Assembly: GCA_016875255.1 (NCBI GenBank)
Contig: VGRU01000164.1
Coordinates: 1-8,183 of the forward strand
Reading direction: 5' to 3'
Source: Deltaproteobacteria bacterium
Lineage (GTDB): Bacteria > Desulfobacterota > BSN033 > UBA1163
DNA length: 8,183 bases
Part shown: positions 1 to 5,888 of the stretch, one piece after another
Position numbering within the stretch: position 1 is the first letter of the stretch
Layout of the letters: each line of letters opens with the position of its first letter
Translations under genes and position numbers: made by a program
Notes under the pieces: model-generated
The model's database searches: none
What the model was told of the DNA's origin: nothing
The model's input: the letters and a program-made list of their open reading frames with translations, nothing else

Positions 1-38
1 CTCAACTCTTCGATTCTGATAAAAACAATATCAACCAT
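1..38 (-). CDS. 5' end of an unidentified riboswitch-controlled gene (partial)
   Basis: Only the first 12 codons are inside the window (MVDIVFIRIEEL), so the product cannot be recognised. The start at 38 was chosen because a CAGGAG Shine-Dalgarno (50 to 45) stands 6 nt before it. An in-frame ATG at 44 directly abuts the same Shine-Dalgarno and is less likely. The gene lies directly downstream of a tandem glycine riboswitch and its terminator. Genes in that position usually encode glycine cleavage enzymes or sodium/glycine-alanine symporters. The context therefore predicts a glycine-related role, but nothing in these 12 residues confirms it. Confidence 0.6.
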   Translation of the reverse strand, partial: MVDIVFIRIEEL

Positions 39-52
39 ACTCATCTCCTGTC

Positions 53-98
53 AAAATAAAAATGGGGGAAGGCAATCGAATATCGATCTCCCTCCCCC
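53..98 (-). terminator. Intrinsic terminator of the glycine riboswitch expression platform
   Basis: Read on the minus strand, positions 98 to 83 and 79 to 64 form a 16-position stem. It has five G-C pairs at its base, two G-U wobbles, one A-G mismatch and a 3-nt loop. The tract ATTTTTATTTT (63 to 53) follows immediately. It sits between aptamer 2 and the start codon, where a ligand-controlled terminator is expected. The usual inference is that glycine binding changes read-through. The competing antiterminator pairing was not identified by eye. Confidence 0.75.
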
Positions 99-101
99 TG
101 T

Positions 102-293
102 CTTTTGACCTGAGAGATTATCCCTCGGTAAGATCGGGATTTGTCCCCTTCGGTGTCTCGACCTGAGCAAAAGCTAAAAGGCCGGGATCTTTCCAGGAGT
201 CAGCCAAGTTACAGTCCTTTTGCCTGAGAGTTTCCTTCCGATCAATCGGAACTTGCCCCTTCGGCGCCCCTTTCGGAGTCTCTCCTGTAACTT
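102..293 (-). promoter_or_regulatory. Tandem glycine riboswitch (two aptamers)
   Basis: Aptamer 1 is 293 to 206 and is closed by a perfect 9-bp P1, with AAGTTACAG on the plus strand at 206-214 and its complement at 285-293. It carries the family signatures GGCGCCGAAGGGGCAA and CTCTCAGGCAAAAGGAC. Aptamer 2 is 173 to 102, closed by CTTTTG/CAAAAG, with CACCGAAGGGGACAA and CTCTCAGGTCAAAAGAC. The linker (205 to 174) is 32 nt. Conserved cores in both halves indicate two glycine-binding units, which in this family can bind glycine cooperatively. The downstream terminator points to transcriptional control of the gene entering at position 38. Whether glycine turns it on or off cannot be read directly. 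Confidence 0.93.
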
Positions 294-300
294 ATTAAAA

Positions 301-329
301 ATTTTGTTCCAAATCGAGCGGGATGTCAA
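301..329 (-). promoter_or_regulatory. Putative sigma70-like promoter of the riboswitch transcript
   Basis: On the minus strand a perfect -35 TTGACA (329 to 324) is followed after 17 nt by CAAAAT (306 to 301), a 4/6 match to the -10 consensus. Transcription would start near 294, immediately before the first base of aptamer 1 P1 at 293, as expected for a riboswitch leader. The match is by eye only. Confidence 0.55.
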
Positions 330-360
330 GAAGAATCTGGACCTTCTGTTGGTATATTGC

Positions 361-392
361 CTCTGGGGTCAGGCTTTGGATATTTGGATTTC
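361..392 (+). repeat. Left 32-bp inverted repeat of the RAYT element
   Basis: It begins CTCTGGGGTCAGGCTTTGG and ends TTTGGATTTC. All 32 positions are matched by the reverse complement at 1355-1386. It contains a short tandem TTTGGATA/TTTGGATT and provides the presumed -35 of the transposase promoter. Confidence 0.93.
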
Positions 393-412
393 TGTGATGA
401 TTGTGATATGAT
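384..412 (+). promoter_or_regulatory. Putative promoter of the RAYT transposase
   Basis: TTGGAT (384-389) and TATGAT (407-412) are separated by 17 nt. The -35 lies inside the left inverted repeat, so the element would carry its own promoter. Transcription is predicted to start about position 419, which is the A of the ATG. The message would then be leaderless, and no Shine-Dalgarno is visible. Confidence 0.45.
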
Positions 413-418
413 GGCCCT

Positions 419-1378
419 ATGGCACGTAAACCAAGGGTCCATTTTCCTGGTGCGTTGTACCATGTCATGTTGCGCGGGAACGGGGGGCAGGAGATTTTTT
501 TCAGCCCGGAGGACCGTTTCCGGTTCTTTCTCTTGGTTCAAGAGGGGATCGAACGTTATAGGCACAAGGTCCATGCTTTCTGTTTGATGACCACCCACGT
601 CCATTTGGCCATTGAGGTTGGAAATATCGGGCTTCCCCGTATCATCCAGAACCTTGCCTTTCGATACACCCGTTGGATAAACTGGCGCCGAGGCCGAGCA
701 GGACATCTTTTCCAAGGACGTTACAAAGCTGTCCTGGTTGACGCTGATGCTTATTTATTGGCGTTGACCCGATACATCCATTTGAATCCAGTGCGGTCAG
801 GAATTGTGGAATTTCCGGAAAACTATCCGTGGAGTGGTCATCGTTCCTACTTGGGACTGGAGGACATTCCCTGGCTGACGACGGAGTGGGTCTTATCGAT
901 GTTTTCACAGAAGGCGAGAAGTGCACGACGGGCTTACCGGGAATTCGTTGAACAAGAGAGAGACGGAGGATATCAAAGGGAATATGGCAAGGGGTCCGGC
1001 GTGGATTCGCGGATATTAGGCGATACAATCTTTCTCGATAAAGTTCTTGGACAGAAGCAGGAGGGATTGGGAAGGTCCGTGGCGATGGAAGAGATTGTTT
1101 CCTGTGTTTGCAAAGAGTTTTCGTTAAGAGAAGAGGAGTTGTCGGGCTCAGGGAAAGATCGAAGAGTCTCCAGGGTTCGAGCGGTCATGGCATGGCTGGT
1201 TCAGCAATCGGGTTGTTTGACTCTTTCGGAACTGAGCAAACGAGTTGGCCGGGATTGCTCAACTTTGAGCACTGCGGCAAAGCTCCTGGAGAAAGAAATA
1301 CAAACCGACGCAGAACTGAACCGATATGTGAACAATATCCGGAAGAGCCTGCTCGAAATCCAAATATCCAAAGCCTGA
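419..1378 (+). CDS. REP-associated tyrosine transposase (IS200-like HUH family) with DnaA-like C-terminal HTH
   Basis: The 319-aa protein is a single-strand DNA transposase of the Y1/HUH superfamily. The N-terminal half holds the family landmarks: YHVMLRGNG (14-22), the metal-binding H60-V-H62 in LMTTHVHLAIE, FQGRYKAVLVD (98-108), and the presumed catalytic Tyr119 in the TRYIHLNPVRSGIV segment. All key residues are present, so it appears active. Residues about 220-312 resemble DnaA domain IV (Bac_DnaA_C): an IVSCVCKEF helix, a basic RRVSRVRAVMAWL helix, then LTLSELSKRVGRDCSTLS, comparable to the DnaA signature GRDHTTV. This part probably recognises double-stranded element DNA. A TGA stop at 404-406 leaves 419 as the first in-frame ATG. 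The last seven residues and the stop are encoded by the right inverted repeat. No second gene is visible in the element. Confidence 0.92.
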   Translation: MARKPRVHFPGALYHVMLRGNGGQEIFFSPEDRFRFFLLVQEGIERYRHKVHAFCLMTTHVHLAIEVGNIGLPRIIQNLAFRYTRWINWRRGRAGHLFQGRYKAVLVDADAYLLALTRYIHLNPVRSGIVEFPENYPWSGHRSYLGLEDIPWLTTEWVLSMFSQKARSARRAYREFVEQERDGGYQREYGKGSGVDSRILGDTIFLDKVLGQKQEGLGRSVAMEEIVSCVCKEFSLREEELSGSGKDRRVSRVRAVMAWLVQQSGCLTLSELSKRVGRDCSTLSTAAKLLEKEIQTDAELNRYVNNIRKSLLEIQISKA

Positions 1379-1386
1379 CCCCAGAG
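1355..1386 (-). repeat. Right 32-bp inverted repeat of the RAYT element
   Basis: This is the exact reverse complement of 361-392. Its inner 24 bases encode the transposase C-terminus EIQISKA and the TGA stop, so repeat identity and coding sequence are locked together at this end. Confidence 0.93.
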
Positions 1387-1412
1387 GTGGACCATGACCC
1401 CAGAGGTGGACC
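1376..1412 (+). repeat. 18-bp direct repeat, two copies, 19-bp period
   Basis: TGACCCCAGAGGTGGACC occurs at 1376-1393 and again at 1395-1412. The first copy begins with the transposase stop codon and includes the outer part of the right inverted repeat. The second repeats that outer end without the inner part. It could be a slippage duplication or an end-recognition array. Confidence 0.9.
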
Positions 1413-1638
1413 CCAGATCGAATAAAACAGATGGACCACCCCGGCGCTGAAGTTGCTAATTACCGTAGAATACCCATTTCTTTAATGTTTTTATACTTGA
1501 CAATTAGACGGCTAAATGTTGAATATGGTTCCCAGGATTGGGCACCCTTTTTTGATAAAATGTATTCATCAGGGGTGACTCCGGGTTTCACATTTGTTTT
1601 TTTACAATTAGCGGGTATGGCTATTTTGCAGTCTATGC
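1413..1638. other. Gene-poor AT-rich gap
   Basis: Together with its flanks this is the stretch of about 300 bases between the transposase stop and the ATPase start. A 71-codon open frame (1431-1646) lacks a Shine-Dalgarno and recognisable motifs, so I do not call it. The base composition is more AT-rich than the surrounding genes, which fits acquired or decayed DNA. No RNA gene or terminator hairpin was seen. Confidence 0.5.
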
Positions 1639-1660
1639 CAAAATAGACTTGACTATTTTG
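1621..1660 (+). promoter_or_regulatory. Three-copy octamer cluster, candidate operator of the ATPase gene
   Basis: CTATTTTG occurs at 1621-1628, its complement CAAAATAG at 1639-1646, and CTATTTTG again at 1653-1660. The last two form a perfect 8-bp inverted repeat with a 6-nt centre (ACTTGA) that overlaps the -35. The two direct copies are 32 bp apart, about three helical turns. This is typical of a dimer binding site for a repressor, though the regulator is unknown. The inner pair could also form an RNA or DNA hairpin if transcribed from upstream. Confidence 0.6.
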
Positions 1661-1676
1661 TAGTTTAGGTTATTAT
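1649..1676 (+). promoter_or_regulatory. Putative promoter of the ATPase gene
   Basis: TTGACT (1649-1654), a 16-nt spacer and TATTAT (1671-1676) are each 5/6 matches to the sigma70 consensus. Predicted initiation falls on or next to the ATG at 1683. The -35 is inside the octamer inverted repeat, so a bound protein would block polymerase. Confidence 0.6.
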
Positions 1677-1682
1677 AGCCAT

Positions 1683-2834
1683 ATGCGATACATTACCCCT
1701 TATATCCTCGATGATCTTCGATCAAAAATGGTTTTCATAAGCGGCCCCCGCCAGGTGGGAAAAACCACTCTCGCAAAAGGGATTCTCTCAAGCGACTTTC
1801 CCTCGGGCAGATACCTGGACTGGGATCTGGATGAAGATCGTCAGGACATCCTCAAAAAGAGATGGGACAGAAATGACCGGCTTTTGATTTTCGATGAACT
1901 GCACAAATTTCCTAAGTGGAAAACATGGATCAAAGGTGTTTACGATGTTTCCCCTCAATCACATGCCTTTCTTGTAACGGGCTCAGCACGTCTCGATATA
2001 TACCGGCGCGGAGGGGATTCGCTCATGGGGCGGTATCATCCCTGGCGACTCCATCCCTTTACTCTCGACGAGTTACCAAATGGGATTTCTCCAAAGGAAG
2101 GATTTCAAAGGTTAATGGCGCTTGGTGGTTTCCCGGAACCCTTCATCCGTGGGGATGAGCGGGACGCTCGACGATGGAGGAGGGAGCGCTTTGATCGCGT
2201 TCTCCGTGAAGATATAAGGGATTTGGAATCCATTCGAAACATTCAACTCCTGGGATTGTTTGTGGATATGTTGCGTCAGCGAGTAGGTGGGCTGGTCACC
2301 CTTTCGAACATAGCAACCGATCTCCAGATTTCAGCCAAGACGGCCAAAGTCTGGCTCGATGTTCTTGAAAGGATGTATCTTCTTTTTACAGTTCGCCCGT
2401 ATACAAAATCTCTGCCCAGGGCTGTGCTTAAACCCCCCAAAGTCTACTTCTTCGACAATGCGGATGTTCTTGCGGGTGAAGGGGAACGGTTTGAGAATCT
2501 GGTGGCAACTTCCCTGCTAAAACGACTCCACTTTTTGGAAGACCGTGATGGTTACCGCTATGAACTCCGTTATCTTCGTGACAAGGAAGGGCGGGAGATC
2601 GATTTTGTCATTATCAAGGAAAATTATCTTGAGGAACTAATTGAAGTTAAGTGGTCGGATGATGAGATTTCAAAATCGCTTCTCTATTATACTGAACGCT
2701 TGAAACCCGATAAGGCCACTCAAATTACTGCCCACTTGAGAAGACCTTACAGCCAGGGACGTATCCGGGTAACAGATCCGCTTTCGTACTTCCAAACCAG
2801 TTTTTTTGCCAACGCTGAAACCATTAAAAAATAA
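1683..2834 (+). CDS. AAA_14/DUF4143-family P-loop ATPase
   Basis: The 383-aa protein has a P-loop ATPase domain: Walker A GPRQVGKTT (21-29), Walker B LLIFDE (67-72), and a sensor-like VTGSAR (98-103). A winged-helix-like part follows, LVTLSNIATDLQISAKTAKV (204-223). The C-terminal DUF4143 region has a PD-(D/E)XK-like core, with D307 in REIDFVI and E321-V-K323 in LIEVKW. The family is widespread and often multicopy in anaerobic bacteria and archaea. Its members are described only as predicted ATPases, with proposed but unproven links to mobile DNA or toxin-antitoxin-like roles. Length and all ATPase motifs are normal, so the gene looks intact. It stands alone, downstream of a transposon and its own promoter. 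No Shine-Dalgarno is near the ATG. No substrate can be inferred. Confidence 0.9.
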   Translation: MRYITPYILDDLRSKMVFISGPRQVGKTTLAKGILSSDFPSGRYLDWDLDEDRQDILKKRWDRNDRLLIFDELHKFPKWKTWIKGVYDVSPQSHAFLVTGSARLDIYRRGGDSLMGRYHPWRLHPFTLDELPNGISPKEGFQRLMALGGFPEPFIRGDERDARRWRRERFDRVLREDIRDLESIRNIQLLGLFVDMLRQRVGGLVTLSNIATDLQISAKTAKVWLDVLERMYLLFTVRPYTKSLPRAVLKPPKVYFFDNADVLAGEGERFENLVATSLLKRLHFLEDRDGYRYELRYLRDKEGREIDFVIIKENYLEELIEVKWSDDEISKSLLYYTERLKPDKATQITAHLRRPYSQGRIRVTDPLSYFQTSFFANAETIKK

Positions 2835-2870
2835 GGTTCATCAGGGTAGTGAGCGGGTAACAATGACTTA

Positions 2871-2926
2871 TAACTCCCCCTTCCCCCTCTTAAGATAAGA
2901 GGGGGGAAGATGGATGGGGGGCGTTA
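2871..2926. repeat. GC-rich hairpin between convergent genes (REP-like)
   Basis: A perfect 10-bp core, CCCCCTCTTA (2883-2892) and TAAGAGGGGG (2896-2905), has a 3-nt loop. Outer arms extend it: TAACTCCCCC (2871-2880) pairs with GGGGGCGTTA (2917-2926) with one mismatch, leaving bulged bases around 2908-2915. It lies between the stops of the plus-strand ATPase and the minus-strand ACT gene. It could terminate or stabilise both transcripts, but there is no T-tract on either side. The style is that of dispersed intergenic repeats. Confidence 0.7.
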
Positions 2927-2961
2927 GATTTGGAAGTGTGGGGGTTTTTCCAGACCCCTCT

Positions 2962-3501
2962 TTACATTCTCTTCAACACCAGATCGATCATCAGTTCGTT
3001 GGCCAGGCGATGAAGGTCTTCCCTAAACCCTTGCTCGGAGACAGAGTGAGGAACCTCTACATCAATATCCATTTCAAAAAGAGGAGTTCCGCTCTCAGCA
3101 GACAGCACCCGATGGGTTTTCATATCGATGATGTTGACTTTACGATCGGCCAAAAGCCGGCAGACCTTAAAAACAATCCCGGCATGGTCGACTCCGGAAG
3201 TCGTGATTTTATGCCGGTCGGCCTGCTCCCTGGCTCTGGGATAAGCCTCTTCAAAAGTGACCGGAGAGTAGAAGACGGTCAAGTTCTTCTCCCATTCCAG
3301 ACGCTTCAAGCCAGACGAAAGCTTCTGATTCACTGCCTCACTGTCGGTTGAAAAGAGGAGAAGAAGTGCAAAATGATTCCGGAGGAGACTCATGCTGGAA
3401 TCTTCAATATTTCCTCCGCATCCGTAGATGACCTCAGAAACATCGGCCACGATCCCCGGCCGATCCTTCCCGATTGCCGATAGAATAAAGTAGGTTTTCA
3501 T
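2962..3501 (-). CDS. Two-ACT-domain protein, GcvR-like
   Basis: The 179-aa protein consists of two ACT domains and nothing else. ACT 1 covers about 4-75 and has GKDRPGIVADVSEVIYGCGGN at its ligand-binding turn. ACT 2 covers about 98-175, with SGVDHAGIVFKVCRLLADR and INNER features such as NIIDMKTH. This is the layout of GcvR, the E. coli regulator that binds GcvA and responds to glycine. Orthologues outside enterics are usually annotated as glycine cleavage system R or ACT proteins without proof of function. The start at 3501 has a full AGGAGG four nt upstream (3511 to 3506). An in-frame ATG at 3519 lies upstream of that site and is unlikely. It is the last gene of the minus-strand series, 104 nt after the helicase stop. 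No clear terminator follows except the hairpin at 2871-2926. It has no DNA-binding domain of its own. Confidence 0.85.
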   Translation of the reverse strand: MKTYFILSAIGKDRPGIVADVSEVIYGCGGNIEDSSMSLLRNHFALLLLFSTDSEAVNQKLSSGLKRLEWEKNLTVFYSPVTFEEAYPRAREQADRHKITTSGVDHAGIVFKVCRLLADRKVNIIDMKTHRVLSAESGTPLFEMDIDVEVPHSVSEQGFREDLHRLANELMIDLVLKRM

Positions 3502-3523
3502 AAAACCTCCTGCACTCAATGCT

Positions 3524-3599
3524 ATGGGGAGATGGGGTGGTATGGAGGTGGGGTGATTAATTTATTTCTCCCTATCTCCCAATCTCCCTATTCCCCTAT
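3524..3599. repeat. Inverted array of degenerate octamers between helicase and ACT genes
   Basis: Four tandem 8-mers, CTCCCTAT, CTCCCAAT, CTCCCTAT and TCCCCTAT, fill 3568-3599. Four more in the opposite orientation, ATGGGGAG, ATGGGGTG, GTATGGAG and GTGGGGTG, fill 3524-3555. The 12-bp centre is AT-only (3556-3567). The arms pair imperfectly, with many G-U wobbles, and would give a long hairpin in the helicase-ACT transcript. The array fills most of the intergenic gap. Confidence 0.7.
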
Positions 3600-3605
3600 C
3601 TCTTC

Positions 3606-5882
3606 TCACTCAAGGATTTCCAGATTCGCATGTCGGGTTTTCAGACGTTTAGGGCCTATTGATTGAAAAAAGATGGTGACCTTCTGATCCTCATTCATCC
3701 CTTCGATCGACTTCACCCTTCCGTCGCCGAATTTGGGATGCCTCACCCTCATCCCTGTCCGGAGGGGATAGAATCCATCAGGGATCAATACCACACCTTC
3801 CTTGCTTGAGAAACCATTCTCCTGCGACGGGAAATCCGTCTCTTCTCCGGAACGGCTGAGATCATCAAACCACGAGGCCTCCTGTGAGAACAGACCTTCC
3901 CTTCTTCTTTCCCTCTCCTCGACCTGAATCAGCTCAAAGGGAAGTTCGTCAAGAAATCGGGAGGCAAGATTGGCCCTGCCCACTCCAAAAGTGGAACGTT
4001 TTTCCGTACGCGAGAGATAGAGTTTTTCCTTTGCACGTGTGATCCCCACATAGCAGAGCCTCCTTTCCTCCTCAAGATCCTCCATTTCTTCGCCCCTCCG
4101 GTAGTGCGGGAGGAGGCCCTCTTCCATTCCGACCATGAGGACGACGGGGAATTCCAACCCCTTGGCGCAATGCAGGGTCATCAGGGAGACCCGATTCTCC
4201 CGGTCTTCATAGAGATCCACATCCGAGACCAGAGAGACCTTATCCAAAAAACTTTCCAGAGAAACCTCCCGTGGTCGGGTCTGGTCGACTTCATCCCCCC
4301 GTTCAAGCTCGGTCAACACATTAACCAGTTCGTCGATATTCTCAATCCTCGAAAGGGCACTGTCCGTCCCTTCTTCCTTCAACCGTTCGAGGTATCTGGT
4401 CCTGGCAAGGAGGTCCAAAGTCAACTGGCTGGGAGAGAGGGTCTCGGCTTCCTGACGAAGCTCTTCCATCAGTTGGATAAATCCTCCGATCTTTTCCCGG
4501 ACCCCGGGAGGAAGCCAATCCTCTTTCAGGGCCTCTTTCATTCCCTCATAGAGAGGAAGGCCATTCTCTCTTGAGAAGACGGTGATTCTTTCCATGGTCT
4601 TCTCTCCGATCCCTCTGGGGGGATGATTGATGATCCGTTTCAGACTGATCCCATCCGATGGGTTGACAATGAGCTTCAGGTAAGCCAGGATGTCTTTGAT
4701 CTCTTTCCGCTCGTAAAACTTCATCCCTCCCACGATCGTATAAGGGATCTGATGCTTGACCAGTTCTTCTTCGATGGCACGGGACTGGGCATTGATTCGG
4801 TAGAAGACGGCGATATCGCGATAAGGCCTGCCCGTGCTTCCCGGGTTTTCGGGAAAAGAGCGCTGGACATGCTCTGAAATCTTTCGGACGACGAAACGCG
4901 CCTCATCCGCTTCATCCTCGGATACATAGAGGGTGAGAAGTTCTCCTTCCGGATTTTCCGTCCAGAGGGCCTTCTCTTTTCTCAAACGGTTTTCCTTAAC
5001 CACATGATTGGCCGCCCGGAGGATATGTTGAGTGGAGCGGTAGTTCTGCTCCAGGGTGACCACTTTTGTCCCGGGGAAGTCTCTCTCGAAATTCAGGATA
5101 TTTCCAACCTCTGCCCCTCTCCACCGGTAGATCGATTGGTCATCATCCCCGACGACACAGACATTCCGATGCCCCTCCGCCAGCCGCCTGATCAGTTGAT
5201 ACTGGATGAGGTTCGTATCCTGAAACTCATCCACCATCACATAGCGGCAAAGATGTTGATAAAACCTGAGGACGTCTGGAAATTTTCTGAAGAGAAGTGT
5301 CACAAAGAGGAGGAGATCCCCAAAATCGACTCCATTATTTCGACGCAGATCCTCCTGATACCGTTGATAGACGAGAGCCAATCTCTTCTCGAAGATGTTG
5401 AACTGCGAGGGCTGATATTGATCCGGCGTGATTCCTTCGTTCTTCAGCCGGTCGATCCTGGACTGCATGGCCCTGGGGTGAAACATCTTGAAGTCAAGGT
5501 CCAGTTCTTTCATGACGACCTTGAGGTGCCGTTCCTGGTCCTCCTCATCATAGATGACAAAGTTTCTTCCAAACCCTAAACGGTCGATATGCTGTCTCAG
5601 GATGCGGGCGCAGGCGGAGTGAAAGGTGGAGATCCAGGCCCCTTTCGCCGACCCTCCCAGGAGATGCTCTACTCTCTCCCGCATCTCATCCGCGGCCTTG
5701 TTGGTAAAGGTGACGGCAAAAATATTCCTGGGCGAAATTTCCTTTTCTCGAATGAGGTGGGCGATGCGGTAGGTGAGGACTCGGGTCTTTCCGCTGCCCG
5801 CGCCAGCAAAAACGAGCAGGGGCCCCTCGGTTTCAAGAACCGCCTTCTGCTGAACCGGATTGAGATCGTTAAGAAGAGACAT
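3606..5882 (-). CDS. ATP-dependent DNA helicase of the UvrD/PcrA family (SF1A)
   Basis: This is a 758-aa 3'-5' DNA helicase for repair, replication-conflict removal or recombination control. All superfamily 1A motifs are present: Q motif LNPVQQKAV (7-15), motif I AGAGSGKT (26-33), Ia VTFTNKAADEM (57-67), II VDEFQDTN (217-224), III GDDDQSIYRWRGA (245-257), IV NYRS (280-283), V TLHCAKGLEF (569-578) and VI YVGITRAKEKL (611-621). The C-terminus (about 706-757) keeps the PcrA/UvrD Tudor-like segment, GMRVRHPKFGDGRVKSIEG, which in PcrA contacts RNA polymerase. Length is normal for the family, so the gene is intact. The start at 5882 gives MSLLNDLNPVQQ, the family's usual N-terminus. A longer frame from 5918 only adds repeat-derived residues. 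There is no Shine-Dalgarno. UvrD, PcrA and Rep cannot be separated here; the C-terminal domain favours PcrA/UvrD. Confidence 0.95.
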   Translation of the reverse strand: MSLLNDLNPVQQKAVLETEGPLLVFAGAGSGKTRVLTYRIAHLIREKEISPRNIFAVTFTNKAADEMRERVEHLLGGSAKGAWISTFHSACARILRQHIDRLGFGRNFVIYDEEDQERHLKVVMKELDLDFKMFHPRAMQSRIDRLKNEGITPDQYQPSQFNIFEKRLALVYQRYQEDLRRNNGVDFGDLLLFVTLLFRKFPDVLRFYQHLCRYVMVDEFQDTNLIQYQLIRRLAEGHRNVCVVGDDDQSIYRWRGAEVGNILNFERDFPGTKVVTLEQNYRSTQHILRAANHVVKENRLRKEKALWTENPEGELLTLYVSEDEADEARFVVRKISEHVQRSFPENPGSTGRPYRDIAVFYRINAQSRAIEEELVKHQIPYTIVGGMKFYERKEIKDILAYLKLIVNPSDGISLKRIINHPPRGIGEKTMERITVFSRENGLPLYEGMKEALKEDWLPPGVREKIGGFIQLMEELRQEAETLSPSQLTLDLLARTRYLERLKEEGTDSALSRIENIDELVNVLTELERGDEVDQTRPREVSLESFLDKVSLVSDVDLYEDRENRVSLMTLHCAKGLEFPVVLMVGMEEGLLPHYRRGEEMEDLEEERRLCYVGITRAKEKLYLSRTEKRSTFGVGRANLASRFLDELPFELIQVEERERRREGLFSQEASWFDDLSRSGEETDFPSQENGFSSKEGVVLIPDGFYPLRTGMRVRHPKFGDGRVKSIEGMNEDQKVTIFFQSIGPKRLKTRHANLEILE

Positions 5883-5888
5883 ATCGCC

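Larger units (their letters stand above)
361..1412 (+). mobile_element. RAYT/IS200-like element: transposase gene framed by 32-bp inverted repeats
   Basis: The element consists of one HUH transposase gene (419-1378) between perfect 32-bp inverted repeats at 361-392 and 1355-1386. The right repeat is followed by a partial second copy of its outer end. The arrangement matches REP-associated tyrosine transposases, which act in cis or trans on short repeats through single-stranded DNA. It differs from classical IS with terminal IRs and DDE transposases, because the enzyme is of the HUH type. The outer boundary and any target site cannot be fixed without an empty-site sequence. The limits given are the outermost repeat bases. 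Confidence 0.75.

Noticed and set aside
220..411. 63-codon plus-strand open frame
   Set aside because: It lies across the glycine riboswitch aptamer and the left repeat of the element and has no ribosome site or motif.
1431..1646. 71-codon open frame between transposase and ATPase
   Set aside because: No Shine-Dalgarno, no recognisable domain, AT-rich non-coding look, and its end runs into the octamer operator.
2930..2961. Terminator for the ACT gene (GGGGTC...AACCCC)
   Set aside because: Only about 4 bp pair and there is no U-tract after it.
3502..3519. Upstream ATG of the ACT protein (MSAGGF extension)
   Set aside because: The AGGAGG that serves the ATG at 3501 lies inside this extension.
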